NCBI RefSeq assembly: GCF_009600885.1 | Contig: NZ_VCLA01000170.1 | Coordinates: 21,804-85,803 of the forward strand | DNA from: Streptomyces jumonjinensis | Lineage (GTDB): Bacteria; Actinomycetota; Actinomycetes; Streptomycetales; Streptomycetaceae | Direction of reading: 5' to 3' | DNA: 64,000 nt | Program-made: the position numbers and the translations under genes | Notes under the pieces: model-generated | Seen by the model: the letters and a program-made list of their open reading frames with translations, nothing else | Databases searched by the model: none | What the model was told of the DNA's origin: nothing | In this document: positions 50,978 through 59,652 of the stretch, one piece after another | Layout: each line of letters opens with the position of its first letter | How positions within the stretch are numbered: position 1 is the stretch's first letter

Positions 50978-51897
50978 CGCGCCGTCGCCTCCGCCGCTGT
51001 CGCCGGGGCCGTGTAGTGGCGCAGAAAGAGCTCTTCCAGGGTCGGCGGGGTGCAGGTCAGCGAGCGCACGCCCGACTCGGTGAGCGCGCGCAGCACGGCG
51101 TCCAGTCCGTCCGTGTCGACCTGGAGGGCGACCCGGGTCCCCTGGACGTCGACATCGTGGACGCCGGGGAGCCGGGCGAGGCCGTTCGGCGGGGCGGCGA
51201 GTTCGGCGGCGACGCTGGTACGGGTGAGATGGCGCAGCTCGGCGAGTGAGCCGGTCTCCACGGTCCGCCCCTGGCGGATGATGCTGACCCGGTCGCAGAG
51301 GGTCTCCACCTCGCTGAGGATGTGCGAGGAGAGCAGCACGGTCCGGCCCCGGGCCCGCTCCTCGGTCACACAGCTCTGGAAGACCCCCTCCATCAGCGGG
51401 TCGAGTCCGGAGGTCGGCTCGTCCAGGATCAGCAGATCCACATCGGAGGCGAAGGCGGCGACGAGGGCGACTTTCTGGCGGTTGCCCTTGGAGTAGGCGT
51501 GCCCCTTCTTGGCGGGGTCGAGTTCGAAGCGTTCGATCAGCCGGGCGCGGCGGGCCTTGTCGAGACCTCCGCGCAGCCGGCCGTAGAGGTCGATGACCTC
51601 GCCGCCGGAGAGATTGCGCCAGAGGGTCACATCGCCGGGTACGTACGCGACGCGGCGGTGCAGCTCCACCGCGTCGTGCCAGGGGTCGCCGCCGAGGAGC
51701 CGGGCCGCTCCGGAGTCGGCGCGCAGCAGTCCGAGCAGTATCCGGATGGCGGTGGACTTCCCGGCTCCGTTGGGGCCGAGGAAGCCGTGCACCTCGCCTG
51801 CTTCGACGGTGAGATCCAGACCGTCCAGCGCATGCGTCCGGCCGAACGACTTGTGCAGTCCGGCGACGGAGATGGCCTTGATTGCCTTCGTCATCAT
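50974..51897 (-). CDS. ABC exporter ATPase
   Basis: A 307-residue ATPase with Walker A GFLGPNGAGKSTAIRIL, signature HAYSKGNRQKVALVAAFASD (YSKGN in place of LSGGQ, as usual in this drug-exporter family), Walker B LLILDEPTSGLDPL and the H-loop LLSSHILSEVE. A C-terminal domain of about 90 residues follows. Paired with the permease downstream to form a full transporter. The start is close to a 24-base palindrome that probably binds the divergent GbsR/MarR-type regulator. Confidence 0.9.
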   Translation of the reverse strand: MMTKAIKAISVAGLHKSFGRTHALDGLDLTVEAGEVHGFLGPNGAGKSTAIRILLGLLRADSGAARLLGGDPWHDAVELHRRVAYVPGDVTLWRNLSGGEVIDLYGRLRGGLDKARRARLIERFELDPAKKGHAYSKGNRQKVALVAAFASDVDLLILDEPTSGLDPLMEGVFQSCVTEERARGRTVLLSSHILSEVETLCDRVSIIRQGRTVETGSLAELRHLTRTSVAAELAAPPNGLARLPGVHDVDVQGTRVALQVDTDGLDAVLRALTESGVRSLTCTPPTLEELFLRHYTAPATAAEATAR

Positions 51898-51910
51898 TCG
51901 GAATTTACGC

Positions 51911-51934
51911 TAACTTCACAAACTTGTGAAGTTA
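51911..51934. promoter_or_regulatory. 24-base palindromic operator
   Basis: TAACTTCACAA-AC-TTGTGAAGTTA has perfect 11-base arms around two bases. It lies 13 bases before the ATPase start and 54 before the regulator start. It most likely binds the regulator encoded at 51989. Confidence 0.85.
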
Positions 51935-51988
51935 AGGAACCGTATAAAATCGATAGGGAGCCGGTGAGCAGGGGAGAGGATCGGAGAC

Positions 51989-52495
51989 ATGGGAGAACAG
52001 GGCGTGCGCGATGGAGCGGCACCGGACCCGGAGGTGGTCTCCGCCTTTGTGGAGCGGTTCGCCGGACAGCTGGTGGAAGCGGGCATGGCGCGGATGCCCG
52101 CCCGGATCTTCGCGGCGCTGCTCTCCTCGGACTCCGGGGTCCTGACGGCGGCCGAGCTGGGCGAGCAGCTGAAGATCAGCCCGGCGGCGGTCTCCGGGGC
52201 GGTCCGCTATCTGGTGCAGGTGAACATGGTCTCGCGGGAGCGCGAGCCCGGCTCCCGGCGGGAGCGGTACCGGGTGCACAGCGATCAGTGGTACGAGGCG
52301 CTGGGCAACCGCGACCAGATGATCAAGAAGTGGGAGGACACCCTGCGGGAGGGCGTGGGAAGCCTCGGGGCGGACTCGGCGGGCGGGCGGCGGCTGGCGG
52401 AGACGCTGGAGTTCTTCCAGTTCCTCCAGAAGGAGCTGCCGCTGCTGCTGGACCGCTGGCGGGAGCACCGGGAGCGGGTCTTCGGGGCCTCCTGA
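51989..52495 (+). CDS. GbsR/MarR-type repressor of the ABC exporter
   Basis: A 168-residue winged-helix protein: FVERFAGQLVEAGMARMPAR, then FAALLSSDSGVLTAAELGEQ with LKISPAAVSGAVRYL as recognition helix and SREREPGSRRERYRVHSDQW as wing. The C-terminal helices should form the dimer. Divergent from the exporter and facing the 24-base palindrome, it is probably a local repressor that responds to the exported drug. ATG 51989 follows GGAG by 8 bases. Confidence 0.85.
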   Translation: MGEQGVRDGAAPDPEVVSAFVERFAGQLVEAGMARMPARIFAALLSSDSGVLTAAELGEQLKISPAAVSGAVRYLVQVNMVSREREPGSRRERYRVHSDQWYEALGNRDQMIKKWEDTLREGVGSLGADSAGGRRLAETLEFFQFLQKELPLLLDRWREHRERVFGAS

Positions 52496-52507
52496 GCCCC
52501 GGGGCGT

Positions 52508-52546
52508 GGGCCTGAGGGCCTCGGGCATCGTGAGGCCCTCAGGCCC
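52508..52546. terminator. Bidirectional terminator
   Basis: A perfect 15-bp stem (GGGCCTGAGGGCCTC) with a 9-base loop, between the regulator gene and the convergent diacylglycerol-kinase-like gene. Confidence 0.85.
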
Positions 52547-52590
52547 GCGGCCAGGAGGCCGGCACACGGGCCCCCGGCTCCGGCGCCGGG

Positions 52591-53385
52591 TCAGACCGGC
52601 GACGGCAGCGTCAGCCCCCAGGCCCCCGCCCGCAGCGTCCAGGTCCGGGTCCGCACCGGCCCGGTGATCAGGGTGTCCGCCTGATAGCGGAAATCCGGCC
52701 CCGAGACGGTCACCGTCAGCGCCTTCGCGCTCAGCGGCTGCCCCGCCCCGGCCGGCCGCACCGTCACCCGCGCCCGGCCCCCCGCCGCCCGGACCGTCAC
52801 CGCCTCCACCTCCTGGTCGAGATCGGCCAGCAGCAGCCCGTCCGCCTCCACCCGCAGCCGGTGCCGGGGCCCCGGCAGCAGCACCGGGGCCGGCCGCCGC
52901 AGGGTGCGGACCAGCGAACGGCACGCCCCCCACACCGACCCCGCCCCCACCGCCGCCGGGAACGCGGGGATCGCCAGATCCCCCACCACCACCCCGTCGC
53001 TCTCGTCCACCAGCAGATCCAGCCGCCGTACCGCGCCGTCCAGCACCGCCCGCGCCGCCGCCACCGCACCCCTGGGCACCCCCAGCGAGTGCGCCAGCTC
53101 CACCGCGGGCCCCACCGGGACCAGGGAGAGCGCCCCGTCGCCGAGCCACCGATCCCGGTGCAGCAGCGCCACCGCCCGCAGCAGCGCCCGGTCGTCGCCC
53201 ACCACCACGGGCCGTCTGGCCCCTCTGCGGGCCAGCGCCCGCGCAAACTCCTCGGGCCCCTCGGGAAGACAGATTTTCGCCTCCGACCCGCCGCACAGAA
53301 CATCCTTCGCGATCCGAACGGACTCGCCGTCACTTCGGCGGGCGACCGGGTCGATGACCACCAGTAGCTGGTCGTGAGCCGACAC
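52591..53385 (-). CDS. Diacylglycerol-kinase-like protein
   Basis: A 264-residue protein from GTG 53385. The catalytic domain of the DAGK/sphingosine-kinase family is suggested by LLVVIDPVARRSDGESVRIA, RRPVVVGDDRALLRAVALLH and GALSLVPVGPAVELAHSLGV with PRGAVAAAR. The GGDGT motif seems replaced by VGDD, so activity is uncertain. The C-terminal lobe is a beta-rich domain (RHRLRVEADGLLLADLDQEV). Divergent from purA. A longer reading from 53418 is possible. Confidence 0.65.
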   Translation of the reverse strand: MSAHDQLLVVIDPVARRSDGESVRIAKDVLCGGSEAKICLPEGPEEFARALARRGARRPVVVGDDRALLRAVALLHRDRWLGDGALSLVPVGPAVELAHSLGVPRGAVAAARAVLDGAVRRLDLLVDESDGVVVGDLAIPAFPAAVGAGSVWGACRSLVRTLRRPAPVLLPGPRHRLRVEADGLLLADLDQEVEAVTVRAAGGRARVTVRPAGAGQPLSAKALTVTVSGPDFRYQADTLITGPVRTRTWTLRAGAWGLTLPSPV

Positions 53386-53419
53386 CTCGGTCCTTCCTCG
53401 GGTAGCATCTTTGTGCAAG

Positions 53420-53447
53420 AGCCCCTTGCGCTATTGCGCCAGGGGCT
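53420..53447 (+). promoter_or_regulatory. Hairpin in the purA leader
   Basis: AGCCCCTTGCGC pairs with GCGCCAGGGGCT (one mismatch) around TATT and is followed by TCGTCTATTCC. It lies 93 bases before the purA start, directly after a possible -10 (TAGCAT) at 53403-53408. It may be a leader terminator or RNA switch. Confidence 0.5.
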
Positions 53448-53539
53448 TCGTCTATTCCGGGGCAACCGGTCCGCGGACTCAGGCACGGCTCACCGCCCCC
53501 TGACCTTGGACATGCCCCGCCCGGAAGGGGTGTACGCCT

Positions 53540-54823
53540 GTGCCCGCACTTGTGCTGCTCGGTGCTCAGTGGGGTGACGAGGGCAAGGGAAAGGCCACCG
53601 ACCTGCTCGGTGGATCAGTGGACTATGTGGTGCGCTACCAGGGCGGCAACAACGCCGGCCACACGGTCGTCGTAGGCGACCAGAAGTATGCGCTGCATCT
53701 CCTCCCTTCCGGAATCCTCTCGCCGGGGTGTACCCCGGTCATCGGCAACGGAGTCGTCGTCGACCCGGCTGTCCTGCTCTCCGAGCTGAGCGGGCTCAAT
53801 GATCGGGGAGTCGATACGTCCAAGCTCCTGATCAGCGGAAACGCCCATCTGATCACTCCGTACAACGTCACCCTCGACAAGGTGACGGAACGATTCCTTG
53901 GGAAGCGGAAGATCGGCACCACGGGTCGCGGCATCGGCCCGACCTACGCCGACAAGATCAACCGCGTCGGCGTCCGCGTCCAGGACCTCTACGACGAGTC
54001 GATCCTGGAGCAGAAGGTCGAGGCGGCGCTGGAGTCCAAGAACCAGCTGCTCGCCAAGGTCTTCAACCGCCGCTCCATCGAGGCGGGCAAGATCGTGGAG
54101 GAGATGCTCCAGTACGCGGAGCAGATCAAGCCGTACGTCGCGGACACCACGCTGATCCTGAACGACGCCATCGACGCCGGGAAGGTCGTCCTCTTCGAGG
54201 GCGGCCAGGGCACCCTGCTGGACGTGGACCACGGCACGTACCCCTTCGTCACCTCCTCCAACCCGACCGCGGGCGGCGCCTGCACCGGCGCGGGCGTGGG
54301 CCCCACGAAGATCTCCCGGGTCATCGGCATCCTCAAGGCCTACACGACCCGGGTCGGCGCGGGCCCGTTCCCGACCGAGCTCTTCGACGAGGACGGCGAG
54401 GCGCTGCGCCGGATCGGCGGCGAGCGCGGTGTCACGACGGGCCGGGACCGCCGCTGTGGCTGGTTCGACGCGGTGATCGCGCGGTACGCGACCCGGGTCA
54501 ACGGTCTGACGGACTTCTTCCTCACCAAGCTCGACGTGCTGACGGGCTGGGAGCAGATCCCGGTCTGTGTGGCGTACGAGATCGACGGCAAGCGGGTCGA
54601 GGAGCTGCCCTACTCGCAGACCGACTTCCACCACGCGAAGCCGATCTACGAGATGCTGCCGGGCTGGTCCGAGGACATCACCAAGGCGAAGACCTTCGCC
54701 GATCTGCCGAAGAACGCGCAGGGGTACGTGAAGGCGCTGGAGGAGATGTCGGGCGCACCGATCTCCGCGATCGGCGTGGGCCCCGGCCGTACTGAGACGA
54801 TCGAGATCAACTCGTTCCTGTAA
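53540..54823 (+). CDS. purA: Adenylosuccinate synthetase
   Basis: A 427-residue enzyme joining IMP and aspartate with GTP in AMP synthesis. Motifs: LLGAQWGDEGKGKATDLLGG with the GTP-binding loop, GTTGRGIGPTYADKINRVGV (IMP-binding loop), VLFEGGQGTLLDVDHGTYPF with VTSSNPTAGG, GVTTGRDRRCGWFD and TKLDVLTGWEQIPVC. GTG 53540 gives the family N-terminus. A terminator follows at 54841. Divergent from the diacylglycerol-kinase-like gene. Confidence 0.97.
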   Translation: MPALVLLGAQWGDEGKGKATDLLGGSVDYVVRYQGGNNAGHTVVVGDQKYALHLLPSGILSPGCTPVIGNGVVVDPAVLLSELSGLNDRGVDTSKLLISGNAHLITPYNVTLDKVTERFLGKRKIGTTGRGIGPTYADKINRVGVRVQDLYDESILEQKVEAALESKNQLLAKVFNRRSIEAGKIVEEMLQYAEQIKPYVADTTLILNDAIDAGKVVLFEGGQGTLLDVDHGTYPFVTSSNPTAGGACTGAGVGPTKISRVIGILKAYTTRVGAGPFPTELFDEDGEALRRIGGERGVTTGRDRRCGWFDAVIARYATRVNGLTDFFLTKLDVLTGWEQIPVCVAYEIDGKRVEELPYSQTDFHHAKPIYEMLPGWSEDITKAKTFADLPKNAQGYVKALEEMSGAPISAIGVGPGRTETIEINSFL

Positions 54824-54840
54824 GCGTTCCGCTGTGCCGC

Positions 54841-54872
54841 GCGCCCGGGTGGGGAGCTCCCCGCCCGGGCGC
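54841..54872 (+). terminator. Terminator after purA
   Basis: GCGCCCGGG pairs with CCCGGGCGC and the inner GGGG pairs with CCCC around AGCT. CGTCATTT follows. Confidence 0.75.
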
Positions 54873-55047
54873 CGTCATTTCCGGGCGCCCTGGAAGGGAA
54901 CGGCTCTTAACGGGGCGTCAGGACCTTCGCTCTGGCTGCTATTAGTGCATTACGGGTAATTCTGAGTGTTTATCAGATAAAAATGTCCAATCTGGGGAGG
55001 GGTGGTGTCTGTGGATCATCGAACGGTGAGCACGGAGGGCATCCCGT

Positions 55048-56628
55048 ATGAGAAGCAGTCACGGACGACCGGTGAGGGCGTTCCGCCGGATCAGTGGGCT
55101 CGCGGCACTGTGCTGTGCGCTCGGAGCCGGCATCCCGGTGCTGGCGCCGCCCGGGGTCGCCGCCGCTGAGGGAAGAGCCGCTCCGGGCCCGGCGGCGTTC
55201 CCCGGCGGCGCACCGCAGGCCGCCGTGGAGCCGGGCGGGACCGCCCGGGGGGCCGTGCGCGAGCAGGCCGATCTCTCGCTCCGGTCCGAGCTCGGGCTCC
55301 GGGGCGACGATCAGAAGGCGGACGCTGCCGGGGCCACGGACGCGGCCACGGACGCGGCCACGACGGGGACCACCGACGCGGCTGACGCTCAGCCGGAGAC
55401 GCAGCGCCAGACCACCGCCGGTACGTCCACCGCCGTGGAAGCCGCCGCCGGCGAAGCCGGTACCGCCGACGACGGCGTCTACGAGTACCGGATCACCGTC
55501 GTCAACCACGGCCCCTCCCAGGCCGTGAACGTCACGGTGACCGACGAGCTCCCCGCCGCGCTCACCTTCGTCTCCTCGCCCGACGGCTGCACCGCCCAGG
55601 CCCGGCAGATCACCTGCGGCCCGCTGGCCACCCTCGACGTGGGCCGCTCCCACACCTGGCTGCTCACCGTCCGGCTCGCCGACGACTACTCGGGCGACGG
55701 CTCCGACATCGTCAACGTCGCCGCCGTGACCTCCCAGACCGCCGACCCGGACCCGGCCAACAACACGGCCTCCCTCACCGGACTGCCCGTCCCGCCCGTC
55801 CCGCCCGTCCCGCCCGTCACCGGGAAAGCGGATCTCTCCCTCCGCAAGACCGCCGTGCTCCCCGGCGGAAAGCGCTGGGTCAGCCCCGGCGACACCTTCA
55901 CGTACCGCGTCACGGTCCACAACAACGGTCCCGCCGCGGCCCGCTCCGTACAGGTCACCGACCCGCTGCCGGACGTCCTGCGCTTCGTCTCGTCATCGGA
56001 CGGCTGCGCGCCCGCCGAACCGGCGGGACAGACCGTGGTCTGCCCGGTGCTGAACCGGCTCCCGGCCGGTGACTCCGCCGTGTACGAGATCGTCGTCCAG
56101 GTCCGGGAGAACAGCGTCCCGAGGTCCAGCGGCCCCAGCGCCCTCAGCAGCGGCTACGGTCACGACGGCGACGGCGACGGCGACGGCGACGGACACGGAC
56201 ACGGCCACGGGCACGACGGCGACGACGGGCACGGGCACGACGGCGACGACGGGCACGGACACGACGGCGACGACGGACACGGACACGGCAAGGCGAGCGA
56301 GATCGACAACATCGCCTCCGTGACCTCCGCCACCCCCGACCCGGTGCCGGGCAACAACGAGAACGCCTCCGGCACCACCGGCCCCGGCGGCGGCCCGCTC
56401 CTCCTCAAGGAGCCGTCCCGGCCGACCCGCCCGGGGCCGACCTACCCGGGGCCGACCCACTCGGGGCCGGTCCACCCCACCCGCCCCGGACCCACACACC
56501 AGGGACGCCCTGGCCCCCACCTGGCCGACACCGGTGGCGACCTGCCCGGCTGGCTGCCCTGGTCGGCGGTGCTGGCCCTGGCCTCCGGCGCCTCGATGGT
56601 CGCCCTGAGCCGCCGCGCCTCCCGCTGA
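55048..56628 (+). CDS. DUF11-repeat surface protein with LAXTG-type sorting signal
   Basis: A 526-residue exported protein. The signal peptide (RISGLAALCCALGAGIPVLA) is followed by a low-complexity region rich in Ala/Thr/Asp. Two DUF11 immunoglobulin-like domains follow, with VVNHGPSQAVNVTVTDELPA and VHNNGPAAARSVQVTDPLPD as typical cores. The second is split by a His/Asp/Gly repeat insert at about residues 370-415, made of GHDGDD and HGHDGDD units. The C-terminus has a Pro/Gly/Thr-rich wall-spanning part, then LADTGGDLPGWLPWSAVLAL and RRASR, fitting the LAXTG signal of streptomycete class E sortases. Promoter region upstream is AT-rich. Confidence 0.82.
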   Translation: MRSSHGRPVRAFRRISGLAALCCALGAGIPVLAPPGVAAAEGRAAPGPAAFPGGAPQAAVEPGGTARGAVREQADLSLRSELGLRGDDQKADAAGATDAATDAATTGTTDAADAQPETQRQTTAGTSTAVEAAAGEAGTADDGVYEYRITVVNHGPSQAVNVTVTDELPAALTFVSSPDGCTAQARQITCGPLATLDVGRSHTWLLTVRLADDYSGDGSDIVNVAAVTSQTADPDPANNTASLTGLPVPPVPPVPPVTGKADLSLRKTAVLPGGKRWVSPGDTFTYRVTVHNNGPAAARSVQVTDPLPDVLRFVSSSDGCAPAEPAGQTVVCPVLNRLPAGDSAVYEIVVQVRENSVPRSSGPSALSSGYGHDGDGDGDGDGHGHGHGHDGDDGHGHDGDDGHGHDGDDGHGHGKASEIDNIASVTSATPDPVPGNNENASGTTGPGGGPLLLKEPSRPTRPGPTYPGPTHSGPVHPTRPGPTHQGRPGPHLADTGGDLPGWLPWSAVLALASGASMVALSRRASR

Positions 56629-56732
56629 GCCGCCGGACGCGGCACCGCCCGCACCGTCCGTACCGTCACCACCGTCCGTACCGCCACCACCGTCCGCCCG
56701 AGACACCCATCCCAGATGAGGGGCCCGCGGAA

Positions 56733-57550
56733 ATGAGATGCGCCTGGGGCTCGGCCCGCGCCATGACCACTCGACTGCGACTGCGACTGCGACTGCGACC
56801 GCGACCGCGGCTGCTCCTGCGACCGCGACTGCGCATCGCCCTGGCCATGGTGTGCGGAGCCCTGCTCTGCCCGTCCCCGCAGCACGCGACCGCGCTCGAC
56901 ACCGCGCACGTACCCCCGACCCGGCAGCACACCACCGTCACGGACGACGACCGCTCCGCCGCCCCCCGCGCCCTCTCCTTCCCCGTCCACGAACCCTTCG
57001 ACGGGCCGGTCGGGAACCTCGGCTCGCTCACCGGCACGGCCAGCTACCAGAGCGGCGGCTGGCTCCGGCTGACCAGCGCGGCGGGCAACCAGGCCGGCGG
57101 CTGGGAGATGAACGACTCCTTCTCCACGAGCCTCGGCATCGTCGCCGAGTTCACCTACGCCACCTACGGTGGCACCCCCTTCGACGGCAAGCGCGGCGAC
57201 GGCCTCGCCTTCTTCCTGGCCAACGGCAACGCCGTGAACGGCACCGGCGCCCCCGGCGGCAGCCGTCCTCGCTGAGCTTCGTCAGCTCGGACGACGAGTG
57301 CATGTCGGGCGATCAGGTGGACTGCGGCCCGGAGGCCACCCTGGCCCCCGGAGCCTCGGTGACCTGGGTGTTCCGGGTGAAGCTCGACCCGGACTACACC
57401 GGGGACGGCTCCGACATCCGCAATACGGCCGTCGTCCACTCGGCGACCCGGGACCCGGTGCACGCCAACAACGAGAGCACCGCGGGCACCCCCGGCGGCA
57501 CGGTCGACAAGCCGACCGCCGATCTGGAGGTGACGAAGAAGACCCCGTGA
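56733..57550 (+). pseudogene. Lectin-like/DUF11 surface protein gene with internal deletion
   Basis: The first frame (56733 to TGA 57273-57275) has an Arg/Leu-repeat leader, a signal peptide (IALAMVCGALLCPS) and a legume-lectin-like beta domain: FDGPVGNLGSLTGTASYQS, GWEMNDSFSTSLGIVAEFTY and GKRGDGLAFFLANGN. It stops within the domain. At 57265 the other frame takes over with SLSFVSSDDECMSGDQVDCG, then FRVKLDPDYTGDGSDIRNTA, a DUF11 domain end, and stops at 57550 after LEVTKKTP. The middle of the lectin domain and the start of DUF11 are missing. I read this as a gene with an internal deletion; it resembles the neighbour at 55048 in its DUF11 part. Confidence 0.6.
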
Positions 57551-57729
57551 TCCGCTGATTCACCGAGTGGGGCGGGCCGTCGTGCGGCGGTTCGCCCCAC
57601 ACCCGTTCCACCGGGAAATCTGTCTGAAAGTGGTTCACCCACACGAATTACATTCATGAGTTCGACCTCGTGGAGTCGCCCTGAGTGCTCAAGCTGTCCC
57701 CGGCCGTAATCACCTCAGAGGGGAACAGC

Positions 57730-58938
57730 ATGAGCGAACCGACCGAGCAGGAGCTGGCGGAAGCCTTCCGGAGCGCGCCGCCCATCGTGCTGGCAGCCGG
57801 GCCCGGCGAGACGACGGCGACCCCGCCGACGCCGGACGCGACCTGGGAGCTGCCCGGCGGCACCGCCTGGGTGTACTACGGGCAGGACCACAGTGCGCTG
57901 ACCACGCCCGTGATCATGGCCGACGGCTTCAACACGGGCCCCAGCACCCTGGCGTTCTCCTGGGAGGTGCTGGAGGTCAAGAACCACGCGTTCATCAGCC
58001 AGCTGCGGGCGGCGGGCAAGGACGTCGTCCTCCTCGGCTTCGAGGAGCGCAGCGCCTCGATTCTGAAGAACGCGGAGACCGCCGTCGCCGCGATCCACCG
58101 GGCGATCAGCGAGCGCCAGAGCGACCAGCGGCTCGTGGTCGGCGGCTTCAGCATGGGCGGGCTGGTCACCCGGTACGCGCTCGCCAAGATGGAGCACGAG
58201 AGCATCGACCACCAGACCGCCGTCTACTTCTCGTACGACAGCCCACACCAGGGCGCGTACATCCCTCTCTCGCTCCAGGCGTTCGCCCACTACATCAAGA
58301 AGCTGGACACGCGGTTCTCGGACCAGATCAACAGCGACGCCTCCCAGGAACTGCTGTGGCGGCACATCGAGACGTGGGACGCCGAACCCGGCGTCAGCGG
58401 CGCGCGGAACGATTTCCTGGCGGCGCTGGAGCGCGTCGGCGGCTGGCCGCGGATCCCCCGGAAGGTCGGTGTCGCCAACGGCGTCGCCAACGGCGTCGGC
58501 AATGGCATCAAGGCCGGTGAGACCGCCGTCAAGGGCAAGGGCCTCGGCATCATCGGCACCGATCTGCGCACCCAGCCGACCGACGCGGAGGCGCTGGCGG
58601 CGGCGCTGCGGGTCATCACCTGGAAGAAGGGGGAGACCCACGCCGTGGGCCTGCCCGGCGTGGACGGAGCGCCCGGCGGCACCCTGAACGGCTTCGGCAT
58701 CCTCGCCGACACCCTCAACAAAATCCTCGGGCTCGGGGTGAACGACCCGATCCGCGAGCACTGCTTCGTCCCGGCGGGCAGCGCCGTCGCCGTCCGGGGG
58801 CTGGACACGCACGACGACCTGTTCACGGGCATCGAGCCCGGGGAGGGCGAGCTGGACGAGTTCCTGTGCGCCTCGCGGAACGAGGAGCACACCAAGATGA
58901 CCGCAGAGCTGTGCGACTGGCTGGTCGAGCGGTTCTAG
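57730..58938 (+). CDS. Lipase/esterase-like alpha/beta hydrolase
   Basis: A 402-residue protein starting at ATG 57730 after GAGGGGAA. The nucleophile elbow is GGFSMGGLVTRYALAKME (GFSMG). The upstream strand is TPVIMADGFNTGPSTLAFSW and the region YFSYDSPHQGAYIPLSLQAF resembles the aspartate-containing part of palmitoyl-thioesterase and triacylglycerol lipase-like proteins. No signal peptide is seen. A small duplicated motif, GVANGVANGVGNGIKAGETA, lies near residue 250. C-terminal EEHTKMTAELCDWLV could contain the histidine. The substrate is unknown. Confidence 0.7.
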   Translation: MSEPTEQELAEAFRSAPPIVLAAGPGETTATPPTPDATWELPGGTAWVYYGQDHSALTTPVIMADGFNTGPSTLAFSWEVLEVKNHAFISQLRAAGKDVVLLGFEERSASILKNAETAVAAIHRAISERQSDQRLVVGGFSMGGLVTRYALAKMEHESIDHQTAVYFSYDSPHQGAYIPLSLQAFAHYIKKLDTRFSDQINSDASQELLWRHIETWDAEPGVSGARNDFLAALERVGGWPRIPRKVGVANGVANGVGNGIKAGETAVKGKGLGIIGTDLRTQPTDAEALAAALRVITWKKGETHAVGLPGVDGAPGGTLNGFGILADTLNKILGLGVNDPIREHCFVPAGSAVAVRGLDTHDDLFTGIEPGEGELDEFLCASRNEEHTKMTAELCDWLVERF

Positions 58939-59193
58939 CCAGTCACTGCGGAAGGTCCCGGTCCGGCGGCGGTGCGACGCCGTGGGGCCGGTCCGGCGGC
59001 GGGGGCAGGCGACCGGCCCCCGCCGCCGGTTTCGGGGGCGTACGCCCTTAAGGTGCCGGGGTGCGTACGCCCTTACGGGGCACCTTGCGCGGGCCGCTCC
59101 GGGTGTCGGCTTCGCGCTCCGGTCGCCAGACGCTGATCTGGGGCTCCCCGCCGCCCCGGCGCGGGATGCGCCACGATCTCGTCAGGAGCCCCG

Positions 59194-59631
59194 ATGCACC
59201 ATCGCAGTCGCAGTCGCAGTCGCAGTCGCAGCCGCAGCAGCAATCGCAGTCGTACGTTCGTCCGCTCGGCCGTCCTCGCCGCCGTCGCCCTCTTCGCGCT
59301 CGGCGCCGCCGCCCCCGGGCAGAGCGCCGGGCGGGGCCTGCTGCTGACCGTCTCGGGCACCGAGAACACCTGGATCCGGGGCGTCACACTCCAGTGCGAC
59401 CCGGCTCCGGCCGGGAGCCATCCCCGGGCCGCCCAGGCGTGCGCCGCGCTGGACGCGGCGGAGGGCGACCCCGAACGGCTGGCGGCGGACGGGCGCATGT
59501 GCACCATGGAGCACGACCCGGTCACGGTCACCGCCCGGGGCGAGCACCGGGGCACACCGGTCGCCTGGCGCGAGACCTACTCCAACTCCTGCGTCATGCG
59601 CGGTGAGACCGCCGCCGTCTTCGACTTCTGA
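59194..59631 (+). CDS. Streptomyces subtilisin inhibitor (SSI) family protein
   Basis: A 145-residue protein. The N-terminus is a run of Ser-Arg repeats (HHRSRSRSRSRSRS) encoded by CGCAGT hexamers. The signal-peptide core follows (SAVLAAVALFALGAAAPGQS). The mature part has GLLLTVSGTENTWIRGVTLQ with CDP, HPRAAQACAALDAAEGDPER, GRMCTMEHDPVTVTARGEHR and WRETYSNSCVMRGETAAVFD. Four cysteines in SSI spacing should form two disulfides; the reactive site loop is around MCTMEHDPV. It probably inhibits extracellular serine proteases. The ATG at 59194 makes an unusually basic n-region. Confidence 0.88.
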   Translation: MHHRSRSRSRSRSRSSNRSRTFVRSAVLAAVALFALGAAAPGQSAGRGLLLTVSGTENTWIRGVTLQCDPAPAGSHPRAAQACAALDAAEGDPERLAADGRMCTMEHDPVTVTARGEHRGTPVAWRETYSNSCVMRGETAAVFDF

Positions 59632-59652
59632 GTCCCCGCCGTACCGCTGGGC

